In this document: one piece after another, positions 47,794 through 48,395 of the stretch | Layout of the letters: each line of letters starts with the position of its first letter | Position numbering within the stretch: position 1 is the stretch's first letter | Origin: JBBTRN01 sp038065175 | Lineage (GTDB): Bacteria; Patescibacteriota; Doudnabacteria; UBA920 | Direction of reading: 5' to 3' | Length of the DNA: 48,395 bases | NCBI GenBank assembly: GCA_038065175.1 | Contig: JBBTRN010000022.1 | Location: 1 to 48,395, forward strand | The notes under the pieces: generated by a model | Database searches by the model: none | Told to the model about the DNA's origin: nothing | What the model saw: only the letters and a program-made list of their open reading frames with translations | Program-made: the position numbers and the translations under genes

Positions 47794-48395
47794 TCAATTA
47801 TACTCTGCCAACCCTCTCACTAAACCAAATAACTCTTTATAACTTTCCATGTTTCCGCCAATAAAAATCCGGTCAGTCGGCGCAATGTTATTAGAACCCT
47901 CAATGTTAGTAAATTTGCCACCCGCTTCTTTAATTATTAAACTCCCGGCAAATTCAGGAAAGGCATCTTTAGTAAATGCAATTATGCCATCTGCCCTGCC
48001 GCTTGCGACGGCGCAATAATTAACCGCCATGGAATGAGAATTTTTATCTATCTGCTTATTTTGGACAGCTTCTAAGACTCGGTCTGAAAGCCTCGGATCT
48101 TGCCAAGCCAACGATTGCCTAACTATTACCTTAGATATTCCGCGGCTTACATGGATTGATTTACTATTTAAAAATGCGCCTCGACCGGCGAAAGCTGTAA
48201 ATAATTCTTCAACACTTGGATCATAAACAACGGCAAATTGCGGCAGATGATTTTTTAAATGAGCAAGAACAATTGCATAGTGAGGTTTGTCGTAAATAAA
48301 TCTATGCGTGCCGCTAATTGGGTCAATAACCCAAAGATTTCCCGACTTTTCAAATACATCATTTTCCTCTTCTGCAAAAACTACATGGTCTTTTC
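47794..48395 (-). CDS. Inositol monophosphatase family protein (partial)
   Basis: The frame runs off the right edge, so the N-terminus is missing. Visible: the metal motif FAEEENDVF, NLWVIDPISGTHRFI (the family DP.DGT region, here S-G-T-H), YAIVLAHL, and the C-terminal AVASGRADGIIAF with IKEAGGKFTNIEG. It probably dephosphorylates inositol phosphate, histidinol phosphate or a related sugar. The altered DGT motif makes the substrate uncertain. Confidence 0.85.
   Translation of the reverse strand, partial: KDHVVFAEEENDVFEKSGNLWVIDPISGTHRFIYDKPHYAIVLAHLKNHLPQFAVVYDPSVEELFTAFAGRGAFLNSKSIHVSRGISKVIVRQSLAWQDPRLSDRVLEAVQNKQIDKNSHSMAVNYCAVASGRADGIIAFTKDAFPEFAGSLIIKEAGGKFTNIEGSNNIAPTDRIFIGGNMESYKELFGLVRGLAEYN

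Noticed and set aside
1..48395. UGA recoded as glycine, as in some CPR lineages
   Set aside because: UGA ends several genes at the expected place (for example the glycosyltransferase at 4310) and is not found within conserved motifs.

Overview
The window looks like a chromosomal segment of a Candidate Phyla Radiation (Patescibacteria, probably Parcubacteria-type) genome. Signs are: tight minus-strand packing with one-base and overlapping gene junctions; split transketolase and a lower-glycolysis cluster; a TrpR/YerC-like regulator; a VirD4/TraD-like ATPase beside small proteins of unknown function; a huge membrane-anchored GIGTT-repeat surface protein; and many short palindromic repeats placed in frame inside housekeeping genes. 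UGA is a normal stop. The assignment is inference, because no rRNA or marker tree is available here.

Layout. 1-4080: 5' part of a surface protein (minus strand, runs off the left edge) carrying a 667-residue intein. The intein contains a DUF3800 domain instead of a homing endonuclease, and its C-terminal part is overlapped antisense by two small membrane-protein genes with a near-consensus promoter. 4310-7336: a GT39-like membrane glycosyltransferase and a tandem GNAT protein. 7409-11139: argF-argG-argH behind a T-box leader and ended by a hairpin terminator. 11155-13238: a RelE/RelB-type toxin-antitoxin pair and DNA polymerase IV. 13331-16867: two membrane proteins, MreB and a PEGA protein. 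16844-20084: RNase HI, a small ORF, LexA and RecJ. 20085-21812: a non-coding-rich interval with a candidate small RNA, an odd class-II tRNA (8-bp acceptor, 4-bp T stem), a branched structured RNA and a two-gene cassette bounded by 25-bp inverted repeats. 21813-34990: central carbon metabolism (gpmI, pgk, gap, PfkB kinase, transketolase halves, rpe, rpiB, tpiA, galT) interleaved with small membrane proteins and nuclease cassettes. 35137-37273: a GxxExxY-RuvX fusion and an HtrA protease. 37376-45609 and on to 46023: dnaX, GtrA and a secretion-like block with a VirD4/TraD-like ATPase. 46138-48395: zinc metalloprotease, TrpR-like regulator, HAD hydrolase and inositol monophosphatase (partial).

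The recurring theme is small selfish modules. There are three copies of an undescribed 164-184 bp MITE-like element with inverted ends and 5-bp target duplications. Two GxxExxY nuclease modules are bracketed by inverted ATTCG arrays, plus one 'empty' array. A DUF559 nuclease gene is bracketed by inverted palindromes. A DUF3800 domain sits in an intein. Several families of palindromic repeats are translated in frame. A 26-30 bp palindrome recurs at the promoter of the TrpR-like gene, downstream of it, and inside the glycosyltransferase gene, which suggests a small regulon.
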